Shown one piece after another: positions 1 to 10,126 of a stretch of 64,000 bases of DNA; positions within the stretch are counted from its first letter, which is position 1; each line of letters opens with the position of its first letter. This DNA comes from Molanna angustata (lineage: Eukaryota > Arthropoda > Insecta > Trichoptera > Molannidae). The notes below the pieces were generated by a model. That model did not search any database, had not been told where the DNA came from, and saw only the letters and a program-made list of their open reading frames with translations. The position numbers and the translations under genes were made by a program. The DNA is taken from positions 32,465,119 through 32,529,118 of the forward strand of contig OY754970.1 of assembly GCA_963576475.1 (NCBI GenBank). The letters are read 5' to 3'.

Positions 1-520
1 TCAGCAGGCAGAACACCAGTGATGACCGGAAGACTGTCACTGGCCGCCGTGCGATACGTACCTGTAACAGCAAGCAAGGGAGGATGCTGGCCCCTCAGGA
101 TCGCAAGAGCAACCGAGCCAACGCTCAGCCGATGGGACCAAACTTCAGATGCGTATGCGATCTGGGCAATATACTTAGCCTTGTATATAGCCCTCACCCT
201 ACCCGAATGGAGTCCCCAGTTACTCCTGCTGATCCTGCGAAATGTCATAAACAAGGCCGCTACTTTTTCAGCCGAGGACTTGACATTCGGACGACACCTA
301 GGTGCTCCCTTCACTTAACGAGGGCAACCCCGCAGCTTCAGCTTGGCCAGAATAAGCGGCCACCACGCATTGTCGAACGTCCCCGCTATATCTAGGAACA
401 TGCTTTTCTTTGCATGCATTCTTCCAGCACAGTGTTCACAGTTTTTCATTTGTAATTATTTCCACGGGTTTATCCAACAGCATCATGGTTATGTCATCTA
501 CATAAGGACCAAAAAGGGAG
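1..520 (-). mobile_element. R1-clade LINE remnant, rearranged
   Basis: On the minus strand three pieces of a non-LTR reverse transcriptase can be read. Positions 1-60 give the R1-type motif TYRTAASDSLPVITGVLPA, with the upstream C-terminal RT/thumb region (AIYKAKYIAQIAYASEVW) to about 290. Positions about 340-400 give a motif-A block resembling LDIAGTFDNAWWP. Positions about 480-512 give the motif-C block YVDDITMML. In a normal RT motif A precedes motif C, but here the minus-strand order is C, A, C-terminus, with frame breaks between pieces. This is a dead, rearranged copy, and it runs off the left edge of the window. The R1 assignment rests on the FDNAWW and GVLP motifs. Confidence 0.7.
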
Positions 521-689
521 ACGATCTAGTGGTACACCACCACATTCATTTCATATAAGTAAATGTAAAATAACAGCTTATTCAATAAATTAACCATTTC
601 AACATTTTTTTTATTTCTACAATTTTTTTGTTTACATACATTCTCTCCTATTATTATTACTTCTTACAATATGCCCTATTCTATTTCGT

Positions 690-1045
690 TTCAGAGTAAG
701 AAATGGTCTATAACCAACGGGCGACTTGTGTAAAAGGATTTCATTTGTGCAGTGTGACGTAATGAGTCCCATATAAATGCAGTCAACTTTTTGGCATTTC
801 TCATATACTAAAATTCAGACGGATAAATTTATACGAATCAGAATAGGACATATTATGTGCAATTCTGATTCAATTCAGAGTACGAAGACGTCTAAAATAT
901 CGGCCAACCGTGGATAAAAAGATTTTATCCGCGCGGTGTGACGTAATGAGTCCCGTATAAATGCAATCAACTTTTTGACATTTCTCATATACTAAAATTC
1001 TGTATAAAATTTTTAGTCGAATCTGAATAGGGCCTATTATGTATT
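690..1045. repeat. diverged tandem duplication, about 184-bp period
   Basis: Two adjacent similar blocks are visible. The string GTGTGACGTAATGAGTCCC occurs at 752 and again at 936, followed in both by near-identical text (TATAAATGC, CAACTTTTTG, CATTTCTCATATACTAAAA). Both are preceded by a related CAGAGTA block and followed by a related GAATAGG/TATTATGT block. No coding potential is seen. Confidence 0.75.
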
Positions 1046-1109
1046 GTTTAGAATGATTGATAATATTATGTATATATTTTGTTATGAATAATCAGTAAAT
1101 ATATTTATT

Positions 1110-1252
1110 TATTTAATATTGCTTCTCAGGCAACTAACAGGTACTATGACAAATATTAATTTAACACGCACCACATAACAAGTTGCCACATTCTGGAGAC
1201 TTACGATATTAATCGTCTCACAGATCCAGACTGAAAACACAATTCAAAACAT
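1110..1252 (-). repeat. SINE family 1, body only
   Basis: Body of the tRNA-derived SINE seen complete at 7531-7757. Shared landmarks are ATTGCTTCTCAGGCAACTAAC, AACAAGTTGCCACATTCTGG and CTTACGATATTAATCGT. The tRNA-like head is missing: sequence stops matching at about 1252, after the AACACAATTCAAAAC tract. Confidence 0.75.
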
Positions 1253-1590
1253 GTTTTATTTTGACCTTCAATGAGTCACTAACTGCATACAACATCTTTC
1301 TTAAAAAATGTATAAATATTGCTTGTGATGTGGAACTTTTACAATCAATTTAAATAACATTGTTTATAGGTACTCATGTGTGGGTGGTCAAATGGATCTT
1401 AAGTATTGTCTTCAGTTTTTTTCACATTGGGAGCAATAATCCACAAAACGTCCAACTCAGTACTCTTATTTATTTTCACTGCCATTTTTTCAAGTGATTT
1501 ATCATTAACTAATATTCAAAATTGAATGCATTTTTTCTTTAAACAATAAAAACAGATTCATATCTTCATGCTATATTACTTTTGTAGTAG
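1253..1590. other. unassigned AT-rich sequence
   Basis: No open frame, repeat or signal recognised. Confidence 0.5.
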
Positions 1591-1737
1591 GCGGAGAGCC
1601 GAGCATCACACTTCTATCCTGGCATACATTCTTCACCTCGCCTACATTCATACATGTTCATCTAACATTTCCTTCTTCTAGAATATTGTTCATATAATGT
1701 TCGATTTTTCCTTGGGCAACTTCTTCCTTCTCTGTAT
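1591..1737 (-). mobile_element. RTE-type LINE 3' fragment
   Basis: The minus strand reads in pieces the extreme C-terminus of the RTE-like protein seen at 28016-28504 (CMNVGEVKNVCQDRS, preceded by NNILEEGNVR). It is frame-shifted and short, part of a multicopy family in this window. Confidence 0.6.
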
Positions 1738-2424
1738 AATTATTAGTTTTTATCATTTTTACACATCTCATTTACATATAATTGAATTATAGAAACTTCT
1801 ATTCTAACTGTATATAAATATAGGTCTTGTAATAGGAAACTTTTTCTAATGTATAAAGGTGAGAAGTCGTTGAAATAATTAAAATTGGAACTTAAACTTA
1901 TTAAATAAAATGAAAACCAACAGTTTCAATATAATATATTTTACAAAGAATTCATAATATAGGAAGAAAGTATCAACCAATAAAAAGTTTTAATAAATGG
2001 GAAGGAAATCTATATAAATAAAAGAAAGTCAGATGAGTTACACTATTTAATAATTCAAGAACAGCTGGAACAATTGTAATGATCTCTTATTTGTTGGATT
2101 CGTCTCCGCCCCGGATAACATGGTAATTATTTAACAATAGAAAATAAAGGACATAGGAACATTAACATAAATCGCATCTTTAAGACTATAGCGTCAAATC
2201 TTAAAATTTATTCAAAAATGAACTATGGATGCAGTAGGACAAAAAAATAACTTTTTAGTGCTAAACGGACTGTCTTCTACTTGGAAGCAATGGTCTCTTA
2301 CACAATTGTTTCAATATGGTTATTTTATAGATATTCAAAAAGAGATTTGGAACTTTAGTTTTTGTTTCAATATTCAATCTCAAATTACTCAGAATCATGT
2401 CATTTGCAGTAATGACCCTATACA
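1738..2424. other. unassigned AT-rich sequence
   Basis: Nothing recognised. A 73-codon open frame at 2225-2446 runs into repeat A, has no family resemblance and is not treated as a gene. Confidence 0.5.
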
Positions 2425-3030
2425 CGTGATGTATGTTAGAGATTAAGTATCAAACTATTGCGTACCCGTAGAAATTGTATAATGTACTGCCGTACGAATT
2501 GTATGAAACAATGTCGTCACTAAATTTCATTTTTATAAAAATTGTTAATAAAAGTTTGATATTTTCTTCTACAATGTTCATATTTTTAATAGAAAATTAA
2601 ATGATCTAATTGAGGTGTTTCGGTATTTTTAAAAACTTTGGAAATATATATAGGCAGTTAAACACATACCTACTTAAATTTATCATAAAAAATGTTTTAA
2701 AAACCCTGGAACTTAAAAAAAAAACATATTTGAGATTTTGTATTTGTCTATATTTATACCAATTTTCAGCGTTCTAGCTTTTATGGTTTTTGAGATATAT
2801 GGAAAAATAAAGTAAAAATTAAATAGTTGATAACCCGTGACAGAAACGAAAATTCTGAGTATAAATGTTTTGTAGGCCTATAACTATCTATACATTCCGG
2901 AATTTTGGGTTCTGTGCATTCAGCGGATCAAAAGTTATAAAGCGGGGACGGACACACTAAATGTTCTACTCCGAATTCTGAATAAATCCATGTACAGAAC
3001 ATTATTTGTTGCGAAGGTTCTTTTAGTTGA
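2425..3030 (+). repeat. dispersed repeat family A, partial copy
   Basis: Closely matches 13055-13660 over roughly 600 bp. Landmarks are AGTATCAAACTATT, AATTGTATGAA..AATGTCGTCAC, GAGATTTTGTATTTGTCTAT, TTTTCAGCGTTC, GTAGGCCTATAACT and TTCTACTCCGAATTCTGA. It is cut off by the SINE at 3034. No coding capacity or termini recognised, so the class is unknown. Confidence 0.75.
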
Positions 3031-3033
3031 TGT

Positions 3034-3230
3034 ATAATAATAATGTACACTTCCTTACACCCTGCGCAAGTTGCGAGTTTATTGCCGTATGGCAATTTCT
3101 TCCACCTAACCAGTGTTTCCAGCCCAGAGAAGCAAAATTTTAATGAAATAAATTTCTCCTCTGCTGGAAATCGAAAACAGGACGCCCGCTCAGAAATCGA
3201 ACGGCTTACCAACTGTGCCACGGCGGTGTA
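3034..3230 (-). repeat. SINE family 2 (tRNA-derived), nearly complete
   Basis: On the minus strand the element starts with a tRNA-like head: A box GTGGCACAGTTGGTAAGC near 3205-3228, and a decayed B box near 3160-3175 (better kept in the other copies). The body follows (TTCTCTGGGCTGGAAACACTGGTTAG), then the tail GGAAGAAATTGCCATACGGC and a short TTATTATTA end. RNA polymerase III internal promoter boxes of this kind are standard for tRNA-derived SINEs. It is inserted at the end of a repeat A copy. Confidence 0.8.
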
Positions 3231-3729
3231 ATATGTATATATATAGAATTTTTTCTGAGTTCATCCATATATTATATAAGTATATGTTGCAAAGTCTATG
3301 ATTGTAGACCACTTCGTAATTTTTTTAATACGGATGATAGAAATTAATTATTGTAAACATCTCGACGGTTCGATAAAATTTAAAATAATCAAGTTCTTTA
3401 AATGTAGGTACATATAAATATTATACAGATTTCCAAGATTTAAAACTTATTAACATAATTCTGGAAGAAATCAATCGATTAAATTGTGACACCATGAACA
3501 TATTATAATAGGTATAGCTTAATACTTTCTTTAAATATAATTTAAATTATTAAAAAGTAAAGTTCTTGTTTTACTAAGAATCTTATAGTAAATATACATT
3601 GAAATATACAAAATAATTATTTACTAATGCATACCTACATTTTATTTTATTCACGATAAAAAAAAATATATATAAATCCCTGAAAACAAAATATTTTTGG
3701 TTTTATTTTATTCCTATTTTTTCGTCTGT
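3231..3729. other. unassigned AT-rich sequence
   Basis: No gene, repeat or signal recognised. Confidence 0.5.
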
Positions 3730-3969
3730 TAACATTTACACATGGTACATCCGGTTCAAAGTTACCGCCTACCAACCAATCAGAAATCGGGAAAAGCAGT
3801 GTGTAGACGCTAGTGCCGATGTGGAGCGAGCCTAACCGACACCCTTTGGTCGCGTTTGCAGCTGATCTGGTCACAAGGGATGCGGACATACATCTCTCGG
3901 CCGTTCCGTGAGCACGGTCCGTGCTGACTCGACGCGTGTCTAATTTCGACTGTCAAAATTTGTCACTCG
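3730..3969. other. GC-richer unique sequence, possible host regulatory DNA
   Basis: The stretch is less AT-rich than its surroundings and matches none of the repeat families here. It lies directly upstream, once the LINE at 4013-6300 is subtracted, of similar unique sequence at 6344-7062 that ends in a splice donor. It may be part of a promoter region. This is inferred from composition and context only. Confidence 0.3.
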
Positions 3970-4012
3970 TAATGTCACATTTTGGAGGTTATGTTATTAT
4001 TGTCAAAAATAT

Positions 4013-6300
4013 GACCAGTGCGAGCAACACTAGATCTTAATCTTCCCAAAAGAAACAGAAAAAACTTCAAATCATTTCCAAGGCATCCTACATCACCAGA
4101 GGAATTAGAAACTTATATTAAACAGCTACAAACACAGATACCAGCGTTAGAAAGAGAAGTAGAACATACAAATAAAGTACAAAACTATTACAATAGGCTG
4201 GAAAAGGCTATATCAGAAGGATTAAAAACAAAATTAAATAAAAGCAAAGGAAACAAAATACTAAGCGAACAAACAAAAATTCTAATAAAAAGAAGATCAG
4301 AACTAATAAGAATCAAACCTAAGAATGAAGAAACAAAAAAAGAACTCAGCAATATGTTTAAAGAAACGCATAAAGCAATAAAACAGGACTATATAAAACA
4401 CAGAAAAATAATAATAGAGAAAAATTTAATTAGACATAGAAGTACCAAAAGGGCCAATAAGGAATTATCTACCCATAAAACATGGATACAGAAACTTGAG
4501 AAAGGATTAGAAGAAACAAAATCTAGAAATGATATAATAGCACATGCAACATCATTCTACAGAGATCTATACAAAACCAATGACAAAGACATAGAAGATG
4601 AAATTAACACAGAATCAAGTAATACAGTCAGTGTTAAACAAATAGACGAAGCAGAAGTAATGACACATATAAAGCAACTTAAGTCTGAAAAAAGCCCAGG
4701 ACCGGATGGCATTACTAACGAGGCTATAAAATTAGGAGCTCCTATTCTTACAACTTACTTGACCAGATTATTCAACATGATAATTGACACCGAGATTATT
4801 CCTATGCAATGGTACAATTCAGACATCATACTGCTATACAAAAAAGGTAACCCTCTTGATATAAAGAATTATAGACCTATTAGCCTGATGGCAAGTACTT
4901 ACAAACTTTTTTCATCCATATTATTAAGTAGAATTTCGCATACAATTGATAGTAGACAACCGATAGAACAAGCTGGTTTTCGTTCAGGATTTTCGACAAC
5001 AGACCATATACATTCCTTAGAACAAATAATTGAAAAATATAAAGAGTTTAATAAAATATTATACATAGCGTTTATTGACTACAGCAAAGCATTCGATAGT
5101 ATAAGCCACAAAGCAATATGGAAATCATTAAATGCACTCAATATCAACAATAAATACATAAACATAATTGAAAATATCTACAAGAACAGTATAAGTAACG
5201 TTAAACTTGAAAAAAGAGGAGACGATATAAAAATAGAAAGAGGTGTTAGACAGGGGGACCCTTTATCTCCTAAATTATTTATCGCCGTGCTAGAGGAAAT
5301 TTTTAAAGGCCTAAACTGGAAGAATAAGGGAATTAACATTAAAGACAAATTTTTGAGCCATCTCAGATTTGCGGATGATATTGTCATCTTCAACGAAAAC
5401 CCAAGAGCATTAGAAACTATGCTGAATGAATTAAACCAAGCAAGTATGGAAGTAGGATTAGGAATGAACGCGAATAAGACAAAAATAATGACAAATGGAT
5501 ACAAAAAACAGATAAATATAGACACTCAGAAAATTGACTTCGTAGATGAATACATTTACCTCGGGAAACTAATATCTTTCAAAAACACTAGAAACGAAGA
5601 AGAAATAAATAGAAGAGTGAATATAGCATGGAAAAAGTTTTGGACACAGAAAGAAATACTAAAAGGAGACTTCAATTCCGAAATGAAAAAAATAGTAATG
5701 GAGACCTGTATTTTAATCCCAGTTTGTTATATGCATGCCAAACTTGGACTTTTACAAACAAGACAAAAACAGCAATCAGATCATGTCAAAGAGCAATGGA
5801 AAGAAGCATGTTAAAATTGCGGAAAATACATAAGATTAATAGTGAAACTATTAGGAAAAAGACAAAATTAACAGATGCGCTAAAACAAGCTTTAAAATTA
5901 AAGTGGCAATGGGCTGGACACTTATCGCGTTTCACAGATGATAGATGGACTTTACTAACCACGATATGGACGGGACCCAAAGGAAAAAGGAATGTTGGCA
6001 GGCCGTACAAAAGGTGGATCGATGATATAATAACAACGGGGGGATGGACTGGAAAGAAAAGGGCAAAGATAGAACTATATGGAAACTATTGGAGGAGGCC
6101 TATACCCAAGAGGGATCCATTTCATGAAAAACATACATATATACATAAAAAAAAAAAAAAAAAAGAAAGTAGAAATAAGTTTAAATATTATACATTAATT
6201 TAACAAACTGCTAATTAAATAAAATACTTATATATTATGCTTACAAAAAAATATTGTAAATGAAATGGAATAATAAAAGGCTTTATTATTATTATTATTA
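4013..6300 (+). mobile_element. RTE-type LINE insertion, 5'-truncated, 43-bp target duplication
   Basis: A 43-bp direct repeat (starting TAATGTCACATTTTGGAGG) sits at 3970-4012 and again at 6301-6343, flanking a 2,288-bp insert. The insert carries a reverse transcriptase frame, an A-rich tract near 6150-6166 and a TTATTATTA tail at 6283-6300. This is the signature of target-primed insertion by a non-LTR retrotransposon, with the 5' part (endonuclease) lost. The perfect target copies suggest a fairly recent event. Confidence 0.92.
4018..6150 (+). pseudogene. RTE-like reverse transcriptase with frameshifts
   Basis: An open frame of 598 codons (4018-5814) holds the RT domain. It begins with a Lys/Glu-rich coiled-coil-like linker (about residues 25-150), then SEKSPGPDGI (about 222-231), motif A IDYSKAFDS (about 353-361), motif B RQGDPLSP (about 411-418) and the catalytic motif C FADD (about 451-454). 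These are typical of RTE-like non-LTR polymerases. Near 5712-5722 the frame breaks: the expected LLYACQTWTF block continues in the frame read at 5628-6203, with QWAGHLSRFTDDRWT and GRPYKRWIDDII, the usual C-terminal part. A second disturbance occurs near 6085. The amino end, including the apurinic-type endonuclease, is absent. Catalytic aspartates are intact, but truncation and frameshifts make the copy non-autonomous. Its neighbour sequences are host-like rather than other LINE pieces. Confidence 0.9.
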
Positions 6301-6343
6301 TAATGTCACATTTTGGAGGTTATGTTATTATTGTCAAAAATAT

Positions 6344-6849
6344 TCCTTTTCACACTATTTTTTTCACAAATGTTTGTTTGTGGTCTGATTTAGCGCCGAA
6401 TTCAAATAAAAATAACGCGAACAGGAGAGGTCGCGTTAGTACTCCATGCAAAAAGTGAGTCTTGGAATATCGCGCGTTTGACGTTTTGGTTGGCAACGTA
6501 TTACAGTTTTCCTTACATTTCAACACATCCTAGATAACTGTTCTCTAAATTTTTATAAACAAAGTGTTTTTTTTCGACAAATATATCCTTAAAAAAATCA
6601 CATTAGTCGTCATTCTCTTTAGTCAAACGATGTTGTCTGCCAACCAAAACGTCAAAAATGCCCCGGAAAAATGCCTCACTTTGATTCATACAAAATTTGC
6701 TAACTACGACATTTAATATATTATAATAAAAATCTATGGTTTTCGCTCATAACAGAAACAAACCAAATTCAGAGGGCGCTGCACGCTGGTGGTGTTTTCA
6801 TTCTTGGTTGTCGAACTCTTTATAGCGTGCATTCACGAACACATCAAGT
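6344..6849. promoter_or_regulatory. unique sequence upstream of a candidate leader exon
   Basis: No repeat match. It contains several GC-containing words unusual for this window (GCGCGAAC-like, CGCGCGTTTGACG). A CTTTATAG box lies near 6810-6820, about 30-40 bp before GC-richer transcript-like sequence. The function is inferred only. Confidence 0.25.
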
Positions 6850-7062
6850 TTACCCTTTTGAAATAAAATAATAAAAAAAACCCAAACGGGAGTGTTGGTG
6901 GCGAGTCTTGTCGCGGTTAAATTATTTATGTTTCACGAGAATAAAATTATTTTTACATTTTGTGAACATGAAATTCGTTATTTGATTTGTGTTTTTCATG
7001 TGATCCTTGCAAGTGATTGTGTGCCGTAAATTGGATAATCTTTATTCGCAAAATTTCATTAG
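6850..7062 (+). other. candidate non-coding first exon (splice donor at 7062/7063)
   Basis: The stretch ends TTTCATTAG followed by GTAAGTCA, a near-consensus 5' splice site (AG/GTAAGT). No open frame runs into the donor, so it would be an untranslated leader exon. It is unique sequence lying on the same strand as the coding exons at 17573 and 46207. Start position is a guess from composition; only the donor is specific. Confidence 0.35.
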
Positions 7063-7530
7063 GTAAGTCAATTGTCAGTTGAGAGATATACGTGTGGAAA
7101 TGAAGTAAATGATTTGTTATTATAAAATATCGAACATTTTATTGTTGATTTTATTTGTTTATAATATGCCAGTGAGTTTTTGTTCTGCGTATTAAGTTAT
7201 AGGTTATATGCACTCCGTGTATTGATTTTGTCTGTCACAATATAATGAAAGGTGTGTTGAATTGCTATAAAATCTTAGAAAAACATCTAATTTATTTTAA
7301 AATAATATGAAATAAATCATACAAAATAGCCTATCTAAAATTGCAGGTAAATCGCAAAGTTTTCTTGGTTATATTGTATGGAAAAAGGTGACTAATCCTT
7401 CTATTTTTTTGAGTTTTTACCTAGTTGAGTTCATTAAAACTTTTATTTGTAAACACATCACCACCCAGTGTCTTTGGGGAATTAGGTAGAGAACAGAATG
7501 CCATATGTTATCCCGGAAGCCATAAATCGT
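7063..7530 (+). other. unassigned, presumed intronic
   Basis: Follows the donor at 7063. AT-rich and featureless. Confidence 0.4.
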
Positions 7531-7757
7531 TTTATTATTTTATATTGCTTCTCCCGCGACTAACAGGTACTGTGTGAAATATTTATTTAACATGCACCCA
7601 ATAACAAGTTGCCACATTCTGGAGACTTACGATATTAATCGTAGAGTCTCATAGATCCAGACATAAAACACAATTTAAAAACTTGTCTCCACCGGGAATC
7701 GAACCGGGGACCTTTGGATCAGCTGTCAGATAAGCAACCACCTGAGCCACGAAGGCC
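7531..7757 (-). repeat. SINE family 1 (tRNA-derived), complete
   Basis: Read on the minus strand: a tRNA-like head with A box TGGCTCAGGTGG (7738-7749) and B box GGTTCGATTCC (7695-7705), then GGTGGAGACAAG, a body with CAGAATGTGGCAACTTG, and a tail GTTAGTCGCGGGAGAAGCAA ending in an AATAAAA-like tract. Other copies are at 1110, 24868, 31312, 50346 and 54970. The head looks like a tRNA, but the 3' body shows it is a SINE and not a tRNA gene. Confidence 0.85.
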
Positions 7758-7923
7758 GTTTTGAATGTACATACATCTTATTTTGTATGTTTCTTTGACT
7801 TCTAATATTTTAATCATTCACATGGTCATGCCTATCTCATTTAACCATTTGAGACAACATTCATCCTTTCAACGAGTAGTCAAACGTAGTAGTGTGCTCA
7901 CATGTATAACACAGTATTATTTG
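7758..7923. other. unassigned
   Basis: Nothing recognised before the tandem array. Confidence 0.4.
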
Positions 7924-8051
7924 GATTTTAGTATGGGGTATTCTTAGAACAACAGGATTTTAGTATGGGGTATTCTTAGAACAACAGGATTTTAGTATGG
8001 GGTATTCTTAGAACAACAGGATTTTAGTATGGGGTATTCTTAGAACAACAG
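7924..8051. repeat. perfect 32-bp tandem repeat, four copies
   Basis: The unit begins GATTTTAGTATGGGGTATTC and ends AGAACAACAG. Four copies follow one another at 7924, 7956, 7988 and 8020 with no visible difference. No coding frame is maintained through it. It is a minisatellite, identical enough to be recent or to be an assembly-sensitive locus. Confidence 0.95.
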
Positions 8052-8463
8052 GACATTTGCAACTTTCGTTATCTAAAATATACAGCTAATTTATCAAACA
8101 ATGCTATCGTAATAAAATGTTATTATATGTTTTTATTTAGTTGTATGCATTGTCAGGGTCATTTATTTTTTCGATATTAATTACTTTATTAAAATATTAA
8201 GTCATTCATTTAGTATTACCATCATTAATGCTGATTGCTTAACCTTGTGGTTATTCAATTGACTTATTTGTCAGTTTGTCTACTTAATTTTGCCACAAAG
8301 GGTGGGTACAGAAAATTCATTAAATGAATTGGTCAGAGACCATGTAAGTAGTAGTAGGTTTAGCTTCCCTATTTGTTCTGAGATTAGCACACTTGTATTG
8401 TTAAGCCAATGTCCATCTTCTGAGTGTCATAGTCAATAATATTCTGAGATTAGCACTAACTAG
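8052..8463. other. unassigned AT-rich sequence
   Basis: Nothing recognised. The short phrase CTGAGATTAGCAC occurs twice (about 8379 and 8442). Confidence 0.4.
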
Positions 8464-8665
8464 TAGGCCAACTGTCTCCTGATTTTCGTTCCTCTTTTAT
8501 CAGTCTTTTTTGTTAAACTGTCATCACACATTCTTTCTATGAGGTCAAACCATCTTAGGGCATTTATTTTCATCTTACGATATTCCTTTCAATCATACAT
8601 TCTCATATCATATCTTTATTTCTTATTTTATCATAAATAATTTAACCACATATTCGTCTTAATGG
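8464..8665 (-). mobile_element. RTE-type LINE fragment, degenerate
   Basis: The minus strand reads KMKINALRWFD..IERM and a following SLTKK-like block. This matches the C-terminal region of the better copies at 28016 and 41435 but is broken by stops and frameshifts. Confidence 0.6.
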
Positions 8666-8679
8666 CCTCATATCGTATA

Positions 8680-8737
8680 ATATTAATTGTTAGAATATTA
8701 AAACCTCGTTGGATTTTAATATTCTAACAATTAATAT
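8680..8737. repeat. perfect inverted repeat (24-bp arms, 10-nt loop)
   Basis: ATATTAATTGTTAGAATATT (first 20 of 24) at 8680-8703 is exactly reverse-complemented at 8714-8737. No run of T follows, and no transcript is implied. It could be a minimal foldback element or a chance AT-rich cruciform. Confidence 0.8.
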
Positions 8738-8744
8738 AAATAAA

Positions 8745-9570
8745 ACCCAAGTTTCTCACTTTTAGCCCTACTCAAATTGGCTAACCATGTTCAGAACTTA
8801 TTCTAGAAGTTCATTCCTGTTCATCCAGAAATTTGTGTAGTTATGTTCCTCTATAGAAAAAGTCAATTCCATAACTTCTTGTCTTAACTATAGACAATAA
8901 CCTAAGATGGAAAGACCATACAGAGTTATTGACAAATAGAATATTAAAACTAGGTTCCATTTACAGAAAACTTAGAAATATTCTTGACAATAAATCTATA
9001 ACAACTGTTTATTATGCACTTACTCACTCACTATTGGGATATGGAATCCTCGGTTGGGGAGGATGTGGAAAAACATTGTCAAGCTCAGAGATGCATTGCA
9101 AAAATAATACTTAAGAAACCCTTTGACTAACATACAGAAGACCTTTACAGCGAGTTCAAAGTATTTGACCTAATGTCCTCCAAGGACCTGGGGGGCAAGT
9201 CTGGTCAACATGCGGAGTCAAAACCATCCATGTTTACCCATATCATGGATTTACTATGGAACTCCATAAGATAATTATATCCATGGTATGGGTAAACATG
9301 GATGGTTTTGATTCCGCCGGTTGACCTGACTTGCTCCTCAGGTTGATCTATTTTGTGTGATCCCATATGTTGGTCGAGGTAATGATTGTGAGAGCAGAAT
9401 GTTGAGATTGTGTGCCTATTTAGTGTGGAACAACAATCACCTGGCTCATTGCTTGTTTTGTCACTAAAAATTGTAAACTGCTAGCCCTAGAAAAGGATTT
9501 CCTAGTTGGGCAGCAGTAATCTACTTTTTGTTGTTATTTTAAATATGGTTTAATTAAAAATAAATAAATA
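8745..9570 (+). pseudogene. Jockey/CR1-type LINE fragment, interrupted by a foldback element
   Basis: From about 8893 the + strand reads IDNNLRWKDH, then an open stretch with ILKLGSIYRKLRNILDNKS and YYALTHSLLGYGILGWGG. This is the conserved block after the RT catalytic motif of Jockey/CR1-like non-LTR elements. The end of that block (AQRCIAKIILKKPFD, EDLYSEFKVFDL) continues in a shifted frame, then is broken at 9187 by a palindromic insertion, resumes at 9343 (LIYFV) and ends in a TAAATAAATAAA tail near 9565. It has no catalytic RT core and is dead. Confidence 0.75.
9187..9342. mobile_element. foldback MITE, copy 1
   Basis: The left arm CCTGGGGGGCAAGTCTGGTC pairs with the right arm GACCTGACTTGCTCCTCAGG, and pairing extends through CAAAACCATCCATGTTTACC to give arms of about 60 bp around a short centre. 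A related copy lies at 23199-23388. It is inserted within the LINE fragment. No transposase and no clear target duplication were found. Confidence 0.8.
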
Positions 9571-9632
9571 AAATACCTGCATGTTTTGTATTGAATACAA
9601 AATATCTTAAAATATTCAATAATTTGGATTTA

Positions 9633-9676
9633 TTGGTTTATATTTTGGTACTTGTTCTTCAACTATACATACATAC
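9633..9676 (-). repeat. repeat family A, end segment split by a palindrome
   Basis: GGTTTATATTTTGGTACTTG..TTCTTCAACTATACATAC matches the uninterrupted copy at 33775-33810. The rest of the same segment (CGACAGTTG..TGTTACATGCAACTAGT) resumes at 10038-10092, so the palindrome between them is an insertion. Confidence 0.75.
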
Positions 9677-10037
9677 TACCTAACTATTGTAACTAAAATA
9701 GGAACATACTAAAATTGTAGATTTTAGATTTACGGTCTTATTTCAGCGTTATAAAATATCAACTTGGACTAAATGGAATAGGAACGTACTTATATTGGCC
9801 GGGACGTTCTTAAAAAGTTACTGAATTAGACGTATTTTGAATAATTATGAAAATGATGAAAATTTCATAATTTTCATAATACGTCTAATTCAGTAACTTT
9901 TTAAGAACGTTCCAGGCCAAAGTAGGTACGTTCCTATTCCATTTAGTCCAATTTGATGTTTTATAACGCTGAAATAAGATCGTAAATCTACAATTTTAGT
10001 ACGTTCCTATTTTAGTTACAATAGTTACTGAATAGGG
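9677..10037. mobile_element. long palindromic (foldback) element with TA junctions
   Basis: Near-complete inverted repeat of about 170-bp arms: TAACTATTGTAACTAAAATA at 9681 pairs with the complement ending at 10027, and the centre lies near 9855 (GAAAATGATGAAAATTTC). The right end reads GGGGG/TA and the left end TA/CC with a few bases missing, consistent with a TA target as for Tc1/mariner-type MITEs. It interrupts repeat A. A single arm of the same element is at 19198-19392. No coding capacity. Confidence 0.85.
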
Positions 10038-10092
10038 GGTATTATCGCTATCGACAGTTGTATCTCATGTGTTACATGCAACTAGTTTATAA
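10038..10092 (-). repeat. repeat family A, end segment (continuation)
   Basis: Continuation of the segment at 9633-9676 after the palindrome; matches 33811-33852 and, reversed, 12812-12860. Confidence 0.7.
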
Positions 10093-10126
10093 AACTTTAT
10101 TTTGCCAATATAGCTTAGTTATGCTT

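Noticed and set aside
2225..2446. 73-codon frame
   Set aside because: Runs into repeat A; no resemblance to known proteins.
5178..5525. Minus-strand frame inside the RTE polymerase
   Set aside because: Shadow of the reverse transcriptase frame on the + strand.
7695..7749. Apparent tRNA gene (A and B boxes)
   Set aside because: Both boxes are present but the sequence lacks a complete cloverleaf and continues into a SINE body shared with other copies.
7765..7947. 60-codon frame overlapping the 32-bp tandem array
   Set aside because: No conserved motif and it terminates inside the first repeat unit.
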